Source: JAZDLO01 sp043801935 (lineage in GTDB: Bacteria; Actinomycetota; Thermoleophilia; RBG-16-64-13). Taken from it: a stretch of DNA of 64,000 nucleotides. The position numbers were made by a program, and so were the translations under genes. This document shows, piece after piece, positions 1 to 8,756 of this stretch (within the stretch, counting starts at the first letter, position 1; every line of letters begins with the position of its first letter). The notes beneath the pieces are model-generated. The model saw only the letters and a list, made by a program, of their open reading frames with translations, made no database searches and was not told where the DNA came from. Location of the stretch: assembly GCA_043801935.1 (NCBI GenBank), contig JAZDLO010000058.1, positions 11,820 through 75,819 of the forward strand. The letters are read 5' to 3'.

Positions 1-2
1 CC

Positions 3-950
3 TCGTTGCGGGGGATCGTCCGCGGGAACGTTATGCCGTTGGGCGGGCTGGGAGTGTACACAAAGGCCGCCACCAAGATCTACCACTGGCCCGGTCCTCC
101 CACCATGGTACTGAAGGGATCGTCGCCCAGCTATGCTCCCGTCGAGGCACCGGCCAATTTCTTGCTGCGGTTCCTCTCTTTTCCCACCGAGGAAGGGCGC
201 GCGTCGGCCATTCGGAAGATCGGAGAGAGCGAGATCGGTTTCGTCCTCATGGGATTCAACGGCAATATGGTGGCGGCCAACGTGGCGACGAGCAACGAGG
301 AGGAACTCGCGCTCGCCGCGGAGTACCTGAAAGACATCCAGGGGCCGGGCTTCTGTCTGGTCATAGCCGGGAATTCGGCTCGAGATTTCGAGTACAGAAA
401 GCAGGTCCTGGAGCTGATCATCGAGGAGACCCAGGGACGGTCCCTGAGGGCGGTCGAAGATGGCGACGTGCAGAACGCCTTCATATGGCGATGCATCCGC
501 GTCACCGCGTCGATACGGGAGACCATGCGGGCTACCGGCGTCTTCGGGGGAGAGGTCTTCGGGACGGATAGCTACCAGGTCCAATCGAACTTCATCCAGC
601 ATTCGGTGAGAGACAAGGCCGATTTGATCGAGCGGGGGCTGGTCTATCCCGACAGCACCATCCCCTTCATCACTTCGCTCGAGCACGGTCAGCAGGCTCA
701 CTCGGAGGTGCTGCTGCGCTGGACACCGAGCCCCGAGGTCGCGGAAGCGACGATGGAGTACGTGGGCAAGGCCAACTCCAACGCGGTGAGCGGGCACTAT
801 GGTCTCCCGCACCATGTCTTCAACGACGCGCAACACGACTTCTTCGGACCGCATATGTGGAACTACCACACCTGGCTGAGACGGGTGAAGAAGAGCTTCG
901 ATCCTAATGCGACGTCTGAGTCCAGCAACCATATATCTGCCAAGGACTAG
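3..950 (+). CDS. FAD-binding oxidase/dehydrogenase, GlcD-like, C-terminal part
   Basis: The gene begins left of the window, so only about the last 315 residues are visible and the FAD-binding N-terminal domain is missing from view. What remains looks like the substrate/cap domain of an FAD-linked oxidase of the glycolate-oxidase (GlcD)/vanillyl-alcohol-oxidase superfamily. The end, with a W-L-R-R-V-K-K-S-F-D-P-N turn close to the C-terminus, is the usual way these proteins finish. The family oxidises hydroxy acids, phenolic alcohols and similar substrates and passes electrons from FAD to oxygen or another carrier; the substrate here cannot be told. It precedes the TIGR04076-like, CocE-hydrolase and TH1 genes on the same strand and is probably in the same transcription unit. 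Family call moderately sure. Confidence 0.6.
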   Translation, partial: SLRGIVRGNVMPLGGLGVYTKAATKIYHWPGPPTMVLKGSSPSYAPVEAPANFLLRFLSFPTEEGRASAIRKIGESEIGFVLMGFNGNMVAANVATSNEEELALAAEYLKDIQGPGFCLVIAGNSARDFEYRKQVLELIIEETQGRSLRAVEDGDVQNAFIWRCIRVTASIRETMRATGVFGGEVFGTDSYQVQSNFIQHSVRDKADLIERGLVYPDSTIPFITSLEHGQQAHSEVLLRWTPSPEVAEATMEYVGKANSNAVSGHYGLPHHVFNDAQHDFFGPHMWNYHTWLRRVKKSFDPNATSESSNHISAKD

Positions 951-1088
951 GGCTCTCGGGCTTCGCCCAGACGATTGCCGACGCCGGGGAGTTTCTCGAC
1001 CCCCCAGCGGCTCCTCCCACGCCCAACCGCGAGAAATGTCGGCACCCGTTCGGCCGAACCCCAGGGTCACCCACTGAGCGAGGTCGGT

Positions 1089-1841
1089 ATGTTCCAGGTG
1101 AAAGCAACGCTGGTCGAGTTCTTGGGGGACGAACAGAAGTACCCGTGCCACTTCAGCCACAAGATCGGGGACGAGTTCGTCTTTGACGGCGAGGAGTTCC
1201 ATGGCAGGCTGTGCCCACACGTGATCACCGTGCTCATGCCCAAAGTAGAAGCTCTGTACGATGCCGGGCCCAAGTACATACAACCTCCCTACTACTCTCC
1301 CTTCTGGTACGCGCCGTTGAGTGCGAGAGACGCGAGCATGAAAGCCTACGACGGGATCGGGTGGAGGGCGCTCTCTGAGGATATCCCCGAGCCGCCGCAT
1401 AGCCTCAAAGCCTTGCTTCCCAGAGGGGCGTTCGAGTATCCGTCGAGCGCTGAGCGAACTGTCATGAGGGATGTGATGGTCCTCTGTCCGGACGTCCGCA
1501 CCTCGGCCTTGTTCAGGCTCGAGGCGTTCGATCTAGCTGAAGGGGGCGAGGCCTCACCCTACTTCCGGAAGCAGATGGCCATACTGCAGGTCGTCGGGAA
1601 GAACGACGGGCTCCTCGTGGAGGACGTGCGTGGCAAGCTCTCACGAGCGCACCGAGAGGAGATATACCCTCTTGCTGCTCCGGTGCTTGTAGCGGCGCTC
1701 ACCGAAGAGCTGCAGGCCCTGGACTACGTGCGGCTCGAGAGCGGCCGGTTGCATATCACACCCGCCGGCGAAACGAAGCTCGAAGGGTTCAGGAAAAGTG
1801 CGACTGAAACGCTGAAGAAGGCCCTCGAGCCCGAGCCCTAG
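1089..1841 (+). CDS. TIGR04076-like protein with a winged-helix-like C-terminus
   Basis: A protein of 250 residues. The N-terminal ~60 residues (V-K-A-T-L-V-E-F ... H-K-I-G-D-E-F ... G-R-L-C-P-H) match the pattern of the small uncharacterised TIGR04076 family, in which a K.GD-F motif is followed by a conserved LCPH. A second, weaker Cys-containing stretch (V-M-V-L-C-P-D-V-R) around residue 135 suggests a duplicated half. The last ~75 residues look like a winged-helix or similar small helical domain with a beta hairpin (D-Y-V-R-L-E-S-G-R-L-H-I-T-P-A-G). I chose ATG 1089, where the family homology begins; an upstream in-frame TTG at 975 would add 38 low-complexity residues. The function of the family is not known. 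It sits 24 bp before the CocE-type hydrolase on the same strand. Confidence 0.6.
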   Translation: MFQVKATLVEFLGDEQKYPCHFSHKIGDEFVFDGEEFHGRLCPHVITVLMPKVEALYDAGPKYIQPPYYSPFWYAPLSARDASMKAYDGIGWRALSEDIPEPPHSLKALLPRGAFEYPSSAERTVMRDVMVLCPDVRTSALFRLEAFDLAEGGEASPYFRKQMAILQVVGKNDGLLVEDVRGKLSRAHREEIYPLAAPVLVAALTEELQALDYVRLESGRLHITPAGETKLEGFRKSATETLKKALEPEP

Positions 1842-1864
1842 GAGACCGCAGGGAGGTGCCCAGC

Positions 1865-3637
1865 ATGCAGGGGATGATCACGGATTATGACGTCCCGATC
1901 CTCATGCGGGACGGTGTCAAGCTCGTTGTGGACGTGTACCGCCCCGATGCCCCGGGCAGGTACCCGGTCCTCTACGCCTCCGGTCCCCACAACAAGGACC
2001 TGCAGCGCCCGGAGATCGGCGAGAATCTGAAAGCCGCGCAGCCGGCCTGGTCGACCGTGTGGTTCGGTGTGCTCGAAGCAGGCGACAGCAAGCGTTTCGT
2101 GTCGAACGGATACGTCCACGTGATAGGGCAGATCCGGGGGGGACACAAGTCGGAGGGTGTCCCCGGCCAGGGTGACTGGTGGGACGAATACGACACCATC
2201 GACTGGATAACGGCTCAGCCGTGGTGTGACGGCAACGTCGGCATGGTGGGCCTTTCCGGCTTCGCCGGGCAGCAGTGGAAGGCGGCGACTCAGCAGCACC
2301 CGGCCCTCAAGGCCATCTTTCCCTTCGATGCAACCGGCGTCTATGGGGGACCGCGGGGCTTTCGTGAAGCCAATCCCGGGGGTGTCATCGGGACCATGTT
2401 CTACCACCTCGGGCTCTTCAACAGCATGCATATGGAGTTGGGCACGCCGCCGGAACTGCCACCGGAGGCGGAAGCCGCCTGGCAAGCGGCGATGTCCGAC
2501 CCCGACTATATGATGTACGTCAACCTGTACAACATCCTGACGATGAGGGGTCAGCGGGACCCCGGCGTGTTCTACGACCTAATCTTTCCCTACGAAGGTC
2601 CGGACGTGGTGGCGCAGAGCGAGCAGCGGCTCGGGAAGATCGAGGTGCCTTTCTACACCGGCGCGTTCGAAGGCGCCTACACCTACAAGATGCATTGGCA
2701 GGGCGCTCAACACTATTTCCAGGACATCGACACCCCCCATAAGAAGCTGCTCTTCACGCCGCCGGCTCATGCCGAGCGGCCCTTCCACGAGTGGCACGAC
2801 GAGATCCTGCGCTGGTACGACTACTGGCTCAAAGGCATCGACACCGGCATCATGGACGAGCCGCCGGTGAAGTACTGGGTCATGGGAGCCAACACCTGGC
2901 GCACGGGCGACGATTGGCCTTTGCCAGAAACGGACTGGATCAAGTATTACCTGCACAGTTGGGAGAAGCTCGGTCCCCAGCCCCACCTGTCGGAGAGCCG
3001 CACTTTCGTCAACGAGCCTCCCGACGCCTTTGTGCAGATGCCGCCCACTCAGACCAACAAGATCGAACGCCTGCGCTACATGACCGACCCCTTACCGGAA
3101 GACCTGCTCGTGGTCGGGCCGATCTCGCTCACGCTCTACGGGTCCATCGATGAAACCGACACCAACTGGATAGTGATCCTCAAAGACGTGGGCCCGGATG
3201 TGTCCGTGCAGACCGCCCGCCAGGGCGAGCGCTCGGTGCCGGATGATCTGCCCGAACGCGAGCTGACTCGAGGGTGGCTCAAGGCGTCCCGCCGGGCGAT
3301 CGATCCGGAACGTTCCCGGCCATGGAAGCCGTGGCACTATCTGACCGCAGATAGGATCCAGCCGGTCGTCCCCGGAGAGATCAACGAGTACCGAATCGAG
3401 ATCCTCTCCACGTGCAACCTGTTCAAGGCCGGGCACCGGATCTGTCTGGATATCAGCAGCCTCGACTTGGCCGAGGGTGTGGCTGGGGAGACCACCGTGG
3501 AGTACATCGCGGCCCACGTGTGCAGCAGCAAGACGGTGCTCCACAAGGTCTACCACAACGCCCAATACCCATCGCACCTGTTGTTACCGGTAATCCCAAA
3601 GAACACAGCAAAAGGGGGGGCTCAGCAATGGCGGTAG
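1865..3637 (+). CDS. CocE/NonD family (S15-type) hydrolase
   Basis: An alpha/beta hydrolase of about 590 residues, typical of the CocE/NonD family (cocaine esterase, glutaryl-7-ACA acylase, X-Pro dipeptidyl-peptidase relatives). The nucleophile elbow is V-G-L-S-G-F-A-G, with the presumed catalytic Ser131. The N-terminal strand pattern (V-P-I-L-M-R-D-G-V-K-L-V-V-D-V-Y-R-P) and the C-terminal jelly-roll region (I-S-S-L-D-L-A-E) are also family features. Such enzymes cleave esters or amides, so a role in releasing an acyl or phenolic ester before the downstream Mo enzyme is plausible but inferred. ATG 1865 is preferred because GGGAGG at 1851-1856 lies 8 nt upstream; GTG 1856 overlaps that site. 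Its stop overlaps the start of TH1 alpha by 10 bp, so translation is probably coupled. Confidence 0.85.
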   Translation: MQGMITDYDVPILMRDGVKLVVDVYRPDAPGRYPVLYASGPHNKDLQRPEIGENLKAAQPAWSTVWFGVLEAGDSKRFVSNGYVHVIGQIRGGHKSEGVPGQGDWWDEYDTIDWITAQPWCDGNVGMVGLSGFAGQQWKAATQQHPALKAIFPFDATGVYGGPRGFREANPGGVIGTMFYHLGLFNSMHMELGTPPELPPEAEAAWQAAMSDPDYMMYVNLYNILTMRGQRDPGVFYDLIFPYEGPDVVAQSEQRLGKIEVPFYTGAFEGAYTYKMHWQGAQHYFQDIDTPHKKLLFTPPAHAERPFHEWHDEILRWYDYWLKGIDTGIMDEPPVKYWVMGANTWRTGDDWPLPETDWIKYYLHSWEKLGPQPHLSESRTFVNEPPDAFVQMPPTQTNKIERLRYMTDPLPEDLLVVGPISLTLYGSIDETDTNWIVILKDVGPDVSVQTARQGERSVPDDLPERELTRGWLKASRRAIDPERSRPWKPWHYLTADRIQPVVPGEINEYRIEILSTCNLFKAGHRICLDISSLDLAEGVAGETTVEYIAAHVCSSKTVLHKVYHNAQYPSHLLLPVIPKNTAKGGAQQWR

Positions 3638-6273
3638 ATCGCACCGACGCGCATTTGCGGATCAAAGACAAAACGGTGCTAAAGACGCTCAACCAGCACT
3701 CTTTCGCTCAGGGTGGCGAAATAGCAGACGTGGACGTCAAGGACGGGAAGATCGTCAGGATACGGCCCCATCATCACGATGAGAGATACACAAAGAAAGA
3801 GTTGGGGCAATACACGCTGGAGAAAGATGGAATCACGTACCAGACGCCTCTCAAAGGTCTGGTCGCTCCATATCAGGTCGCCTACAAGAAGCGGGTCTAC
3901 TCTCCCAACCGTATCAAGTACCCCCTCAAGCGGGTGGACTGGGACCCCAAAGGTGAACGAAATCCCCAAAACCGGGGCAAGAGCAAGTACGTCAGGATCT
4001 CTTGGGATGAAGCCGTCACCATGATCGCCGACGAGATCAGGCGCATCCACAAGGAATATGGACCCCTCGGCCTGCTGGCGCACGGTGATGGGCACGGGGA
4101 GACCAAGACCATCCACGGGACTCACGCTGTGCAGATGGATTTGCTGAGCATGATGGGTGGCTACACTCAGGCGCTCAGGAACCCCGACAGCTGGGAAGGT
4201 TGGTACTGGGGAACCAAGCATGTTTGGGGCAATGGGGAGAACGGCCTCTGTCTACCCGCCGACAACATGATGAACGACGTCACCCAGCACACGGAGATGA
4301 TCGTGCACATCGGCGCCGACTTGGAGACGACCCCTTGGGGGTTCGCCGGGCAGTTCGCCAGCGGTGTCCTGTACTACTGGTCCAAGCTCGGTAAACAGCA
4401 GGTCTTCGTGTCTCCCGATCTCAACTACTCCGGTGCGGTCCACGCCGACAAGTGGATACCGGTGCTGCCCAATACCGACGCGGCTCTGCATCTCGCCATC
4501 GCCTATGTGTGGATGACCGAGGGCACCTACGACAAGGAATACGTCGCCACCCACGTGGTGGGCTTCGACAAGTTCGAAGACTACGTCCTTGGGCGAGAAG
4601 ACGGGGTGGCAAAGACCCCTGCGTGGGCTTCCGAAAAATGTGGCATCCCTGAATGGACGATCAAGGCGCTGGCCCGAGAATGGGCGGCCAAGCCCACCTG
4701 CACCATGCACTTCTACGGTGGGTCGTACATCCGGGGTCCCTACTCCCACGAACCCGCCCGGCTGGAGGCTTGTCTCCTGGGCATGCAAGGACTGGGCAAA
4801 CCGGGCGTCCACCAGTACTACAAGATGGGGGGCGACGACCGCTGGATGAACGACACCCCTCGTACCTTGCGAAGGATCGACGACCTGAAGTTTCAGATGG
4901 CCATCTGGCCGGGGGCCAGGCAGACCTTCATCTCGTCCAAACAGGTCATTCCCAAGACCCAGTTGAGCCAGGCTATCTTGGGCCCTCCGCTGAGTTGGTG
5001 GGGCAGCACCCAACAGTTCTCGGGCATCCATGAACAGTTCGAGAAATACACTTATCCCATACCGGAGGAAGAGGGCGGCACCGAGATCCACATGATATGG
5101 ATGGACAACCCTTGTCGCACGACCTGCTGGAACGACGGTTTCATGACGGTGGAGGCCTTCCGGAGCCCTAAGATCGAGACTATCGTGGTGCAGCACCCCT
5201 GGTTGGAGAACGACACGATCCTCGCCGACATCATCTTGCCCATCAACACCAAGTTGGAAGAAGAAGACATCGGCAGGCTGTCCGCCGGCGGCAGATCGGT
5301 CCACGGTTGCCTGCTTGAGAGACAAGCCATAGAACCGATCGGGGAGTCGCTGAGCGACTACGAAGCTGTGGCCGAAGTGGCCAAGAAATTCGGTCTCTAC
5401 GATGAGTTCACGGGCGGCATGACGGTCGAAGAAAAGATCGAGCTTGGCTATGACAAGCTGGAAATAAGTGATCTGATCAGCTGGGAGGACTTCCAGGACA
5501 AGCAGTACTACATCGTCCCCACCCACCCGGAATGGGAAAAGGTCCCGCCCGGCTTGAGGGAGTTTTACGAAGACCCGGAGAAGCACCCCCTCGAGACTCC
5601 GACGGGCAAGCTCGAGTTCTATTCGCAGAGGCTCGCTGATCACTTCCCGGACGACAACGTGAGAGGACCCCTTCCCAAGTGGATCGAAAAGGACGACTTC
5701 CACGACGAGAGACTCTCCAGCACCCGGGCCAAGAAGTATCCGCTTCTCCTGATGAGCAACCACGGCCGTTGGAGAACCCACGCCCAGAACGAAGACATCA
5801 CCTGGACCCGGGAGATCATGACCCACAAGGTCAAGGGCTGGGACGGCTACATGTACGAACCGGTCTGGATCAACCCGAAGGATGCGGAAGCGCGAGGCAT
5901 CAAGGACGGGGACATCGTCAAGATGTTCAACGAGAGAGGGACCGTTCTCGGCGGGGCCCTGGTTTGGGAGAGGATCATCCCCGGCGCCGTATCCAGCGAT
6001 CACGGGGCCCGGGTGGACATGATCTGTATTGACGGGCCCGACGGATACCTCGATCGAGGCGGGGCTAACAACCTCATCTCCCCGCTGAACGGCATCTCTA
6101 AGAACTGCTGGGGCATGGCTACAAGTGGCTTCCTGGTGGACGTACAGAAAGTGAGCATGGCCGAGATGGAAGCGTGGCGGGAGAAGTATCCAGAGGCTTT
6201 CGCCCGTAAGTACGATCCGGCTTCAGGTCTTCCGCTTGAGGCTTGGGTCTTAGAAGAGGGAGAGAGCGCATGA
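3628..6273 (+). CDS. Transhydroxylase-like molybdopterin oxidoreductase alpha subunit (TH1, A-type)
   Basis: An 881-residue member of the DMSO-reductase family, in the branch of pyrogallol-phloroglucinol transhydroxylase (P. acidigallici large subunit, about 875 residues). The N-terminus lacks the cysteine motif of an Fe-S cluster and has no Tat signal, as in that cytoplasmic enzyme. The motif N-P-D-S-W-E-G-W gives Ser188 as the presumed Mo ligand, preceded by Asp187. The upstream segment reads H-G-D-G-H-G-E-T-K-T-I-H-G-T-H, with His156, His163 and His166, instead of the HH-x-W-G...G-Y-R of the characterised enzyme. I call this the A-type, shared with TH4 and TH6. The bis-MGD fold is supported along the full length (D-P-N/K-G-E-R-N-P-Q-N-R-G; L-P-N-T-D-A-A-L; G-L-G-K-P-G). 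ATG 3628 has a purine-rich site upstream. The beta subunit follows with a 4-bp overlap. Substrate unknown. Confidence 0.9.
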   Translation: MAVDRTDAHLRIKDKTVLKTLNQHSFAQGGEIADVDVKDGKIVRIRPHHHDERYTKKELGQYTLEKDGITYQTPLKGLVAPYQVAYKKRVYSPNRIKYPLKRVDWDPKGERNPQNRGKSKYVRISWDEAVTMIADEIRRIHKEYGPLGLLAHGDGHGETKTIHGTHAVQMDLLSMMGGYTQALRNPDSWEGWYWGTKHVWGNGENGLCLPADNMMNDVTQHTEMIVHIGADLETTPWGFAGQFASGVLYYWSKLGKQQVFVSPDLNYSGAVHADKWIPVLPNTDAALHLAIAYVWMTEGTYDKEYVATHVVGFDKFEDYVLGREDGVAKTPAWASEKCGIPEWTIKALAREWAAKPTCTMHFYGGSYIRGPYSHEPARLEACLLGMQGLGKPGVHQYYKMGGDDRWMNDTPRTLRRIDDLKFQMAIWPGARQTFISSKQVIPKTQLSQAILGPPLSWWGSTQQFSGIHEQFEKYTYPIPEEEGGTEIHMIWMDNPCRTTCWNDGFMTVEAFRSPKIETIVVQHPWLENDTILADIILPINTKLEEEDIGRLSAGGRSVHGCLLERQAIEPIGESLSDYEAVAEVAKKFGLYDEFTGGMTVEEKIELGYDKLEISDLISWEDFQDKQYYIVPTHPEWEKVPPGLREFYEDPEKHPLETPTGKLEFYSQRLADHFPDDNVRGPLPKWIEKDDFHDERLSSTRAKKYPLLLMSNHGRWRTHAQNEDITWTREIMTHKVKGWDGYMYEPVWINPKDAEARGIKDGDIVKMFNERGTVLGGALVWERIIPGAVSSDHGARVDMICIDGPDGYLDRGGANNLISPLNGISKNCWGMATSGFLVDVQKVSMAEMEAWREKYPEAFARKYDPASGLPLEAWVLEEGESA

Positions 6274-7100
6274 AGGTCTTCGTCTTCGACACCTCGATCT
6301 GCAACGGCTGCTACTGCTGCCAGATTGCCTGCAAGGATGAGCATTGCGCCAACGATTGGACCCCGTACGCAAGACCCCAGCCCGACACTGGTCAGTTCTG
6401 GCTCAAGCTGACCGAGCATGTCCGGGGCACAGTGCCCAAGGTAAAAATGCACTACCTCCCCTCTCTCTGCAACCACTGCGACGACGCGGCGTGCCTGGCC
6501 GCTTGCCCGGTGGAAGGGGCCATCTACAAGCGTGATGACGGCCTCGTCATCATCGACCCGGAGAAATGCACGGGCTGCACCCTGTGCGTGAGTGCATGCC
6601 CCTACCAAGCCATATACATGAACGAGGGGCTGAACCTCGCCCAGAAGTGCACCGGATGTGCCCATCTCCTGGACGCCGGTTGGAAAGAGCCCCGTTGTGT
6701 GGATGTCTGTCCCACCCTGGCCCTCAGGTTCATGGAAGAGTCCGAGGCCCAGGAACTGATCGCCGACGCTGAGGTACTCCATCCTGAGTATGAGCAGAAG
6801 CCTCGGGTCTACTATCTGAACGTTCCCAAGAGGTTCATCGGAGGTACAGTCTATGACCCGGTCGAGAAGGAAGTGGTCATCGGGGCGACTTGCACCCTGA
6901 CCGGAGCCGGAGTCAATCGAACGGAGATCACCAACGGCTTTGGGGACTTCTGGTTCGAGGACCTGGATGTGGGCACTTATTCAGTGGAGATAGAGGCCGA
7001 CCGATTCTCCAGCAAGACCTTTCTGGACGTGAGCACCGAGAAGGACGTGAACTTGGGGGATATCCCTCTTGAGGACGGCTGCCATACCGCGAAGGTATAG
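6270..7100 (+). CDS. Ferredoxin-type beta subunit of TH1 with four [4Fe-4S] motifs and a transthyretin-like tail
   Basis: A 276-residue electron-transfer subunit. Four complete cysteine motifs are present: Cys11/14/17/21, Cys67/70/75/79, Cys100/103/106/110 and Cys127/130/143/147, which would hold four [4Fe-4S] clusters as in NrfC/DmsB-type proteins. From about residue 195 a beta-rich Cna-B/transthyretin-like domain follows (V-I-G-A-T-C-T-L-T-G ... N-G-F-G-D-F-W-F-E-D-L), the same tail known from the small subunit of P. acidigallici transhydroxylase. That enzyme has only three clusters, so this subunit carries one more. Its ATG overlaps the TH1 alpha stop, so the two are one complex. It likely wires electrons between the Mo site and a soluble carrier (inferred). 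Confidence 0.92.
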   Translation: MKVFVFDTSICNGCYCCQIACKDEHCANDWTPYARPQPDTGQFWLKLTEHVRGTVPKVKMHYLPSLCNHCDDAACLAACPVEGAIYKRDDGLVIIDPEKCTGCTLCVSACPYQAIYMNEGLNLAQKCTGCAHLLDAGWKEPRCVDVCPTLALRFMEESEAQELIADAEVLHPEYEQKPRVYYLNVPKRFIGGTVYDPVEKEVVIGATCTLTGAGVNRTEITNGFGDFWFEDLDVGTYSVEIEADRFSSKTFLDVSTEKDVNLGDIPLEDGCHTAKV

Positions 7101-7136
7101 GACGGTAAAGTGCTTTCGAGGACGAAGGGGGGAACG

Positions 7137-8564
7137 ATGTTCAAGAAAGAAGCCAAGACCTACAGCCGGCGCGAGTTCCTGAAGATCGCAGGTATCGCCG
7201 GCGCGGCGGCGAGCGTGGGTGCCGGTTTGGGCGGGCTGGTCGCCGCTTGTGGCGAGGAAACCGGGACCGCCACCACCGCCGGAGCCACGACTACCACCGC
7301 TGGTGCCACCACTACCGCAACAGCGGGGAGCACCACTACGGTCAGCACCGGCCCGGAGGCCGGGCGCGACCTCAAGATCGGCGTGATCTCCCCGGAGACG
7401 GGGGCCCTCGCGCCATTCGCCGTCGGAGTCAACTGGACCATAGGACGAGTCGATGAGTACCTCAAAGATGGGATCGTCTGCAGCGACGGGAAGCAGCGCA
7501 AGCTCCAGCTCATCAAGAGAGACACCCAGTCCGACTCCAACCGGTCGGCTCAGGTCACTGCCGATCTCATCCAATTGGATAGTGTAGACATCGTACTGAG
7601 CTCCGGCGCCCCCGACACCACCAGCCCGTCGGCCGACACGTGCGAGGCTCTGGGCTGTCCCAGCCTGAGTAGCGCCGGCCCCTGGCAGGCGTTCTTTTTC
7701 GACCGCAAGCCGCCGGCAGAGGGGTTCAAATGGACCTACGGCGTGCTGCTCGGCTCCGAACAGACCATCCTCTGTTTTTCCGAGATGTTCGATCAGATCC
7801 CCAACAACAAAGTGGTCGCCATGCTGTTCGCCAACGACGCAGATGCGGCCGGGTGGATGGCGGAGAACGCAGCCCCCGCTGTGTTCGAGGCCAAGGGATA
7901 CACTCTGGTGGTGCCCACCTGGTACACGCCCGGCGCTGAAGACTTTACCGCTCAGATCTCCGAGTTCAAGAAGGCGGGATGCGAGATCCTCTGCGGCACC
8001 AACACTCCGCCGGATTTCACCAACTTCTGGAAGCAGAGCATCCAGCAAGGTTTCCACCCCAAGCTGGCCAGCAGCGGCAAGGCACTCCTGTTCCCCGAGA
8101 CCTTGAATGCCATCGGGGAAGTCGGCCAGGGTCTCCTAGGCGAGGTCGGGTGGCACCGCACCTTCCCCTACCTTGACACCCTCACTGGCCAGACCGCGGA
8201 AGAACTGGCCCAGGACTTCGAGACCAAGACGGGCATGGTGGCGTGTACGAACAGCACCGGCATGTATCAGCTGGCCGAGTGGGCGGTCGATGTGTTAAAG
8301 CGGGCCGCCAGCCCGGAAGACAAAGAGAGCGTCGTCGAGGCCATTAGGACCACCAACATGACCACCACCAATGGTCCCCTCGACTTCACCCAGCCGATGG
8401 ACATGATGGGCTGGCATCCGGTGCCCAACTGTGTCAAGTCGGTCTTGTGCGGAGGCCAGTGGGTCAAGGGCGAGAAGTACCCCTTCGAAGTGGCCATCTG
8501 CAGCAACGCCCAGGCTCCAGACGTCAAGGTGCAGGACAAGGTGCAGCCGATGGCCTACTCGTAG
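7137..8564 (+). CDS. Tat-exported lipoprotein, periplasmic ligand-binding protein (SBP1)
   Basis: A solute-binding protein of the branched-chain-amino-acid/amide type (Peripla_BP_6), about 475 residues. The N-terminus has a twin-arginine motif (S-R-R-E-F-L-K-I-A-G), a hydrophobic stretch and a lipobox ending V-A-A-C-G, so it should be exported folded and lipid-anchored. A Thr-rich linker (repeats of A-G-A-T-T-T) of about 40 residues precedes the binding domain, which starts at D-L-K-I-G-V-I-S-P. Two more paralogues lie at 39657 and 54325. ATG 7137 is chosen because AAGGGGGGAA sits just upstream; an in-frame start at 7110 has no such site. The gene is 36 bp downstream of the TH1 beta gene, so it is probably co-transcribed with it. 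No permease or ATPase gene is in the window, so a sensing or delivery role is as likely as classical ABC transport. Confidence 0.88.
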   Translation: MFKKEAKTYSRREFLKIAGIAGAAASVGAGLGGLVAACGEETGTATTAGATTTTAGATTTATAGSTTTVSTGPEAGRDLKIGVISPETGALAPFAVGVNWTIGRVDEYLKDGIVCSDGKQRKLQLIKRDTQSDSNRSAQVTADLIQLDSVDIVLSSGAPDTTSPSADTCEALGCPSLSSAGPWQAFFFDRKPPAEGFKWTYGVLLGSEQTILCFSEMFDQIPNNKVVAMLFANDADAAGWMAENAAPAVFEAKGYTLVVPTWYTPGAEDFTAQISEFKKAGCEILCGTNTPPDFTNFWKQSIQQGFHPKLASSGKALLFPETLNAIGEVGQGLLGEVGWHRTFPYLDTLTGQTAEELAQDFETKTGMVACTNSTGMYQLAEWAVDVLKRAASPEDKESVVEAIRTTNMTTTNGPLDFTQPMDMMGWHPVPNCVKSVLCGGQWVKGEKYPFEVAICSNAQAPDVKVQDKVQPMAYS

Positions 8565-8582
8565 TCATCGAGCCAGATGTAG

Positions 8583-8616
8583 GTTCGTCGCCCGGGCTCT
8601 GCCCCGGGCTACGAAC
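8583..8616 (+). other. Long GC-rich hairpin after SBP1
   Basis: A 14-bp stem with one mismatch (arms 8583-8596 and 8603-8616) and a 6-nt loop lies 19 bp after the SBP1 stop. No T-run follows, so it is not a standard intrinsic terminator. It may stabilise the 3' end of the TH1 transcript or reduce read-through into TH2. The remaining spacer to 8756 shows no convincing promoter. Confidence 0.5.
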
Positions 8617-8756
8617 TGAGACGGAGGACCGTGCGAGCCGGCACGGGTAACGGTGGACAGGCCGCCGCCCGGCGGCCACCGTGAAGCATGCAGAAACACT
8701 GCTATTCGGCGTTGGCGGCCATCATCATGCGACTTTCGTAACAAGGGAGCCGACTC

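Noticed and set aside
1856..1858. GTG start for the CocE hydrolase
   Set aside because: It overlaps the GGGAGG ribosome site that serves ATG 1865.
4252..6003. 583-codon open frame antisense to TH1
   Set aside because: Same reason: a GC-driven shadow of a clear gene with no recognisable domain.
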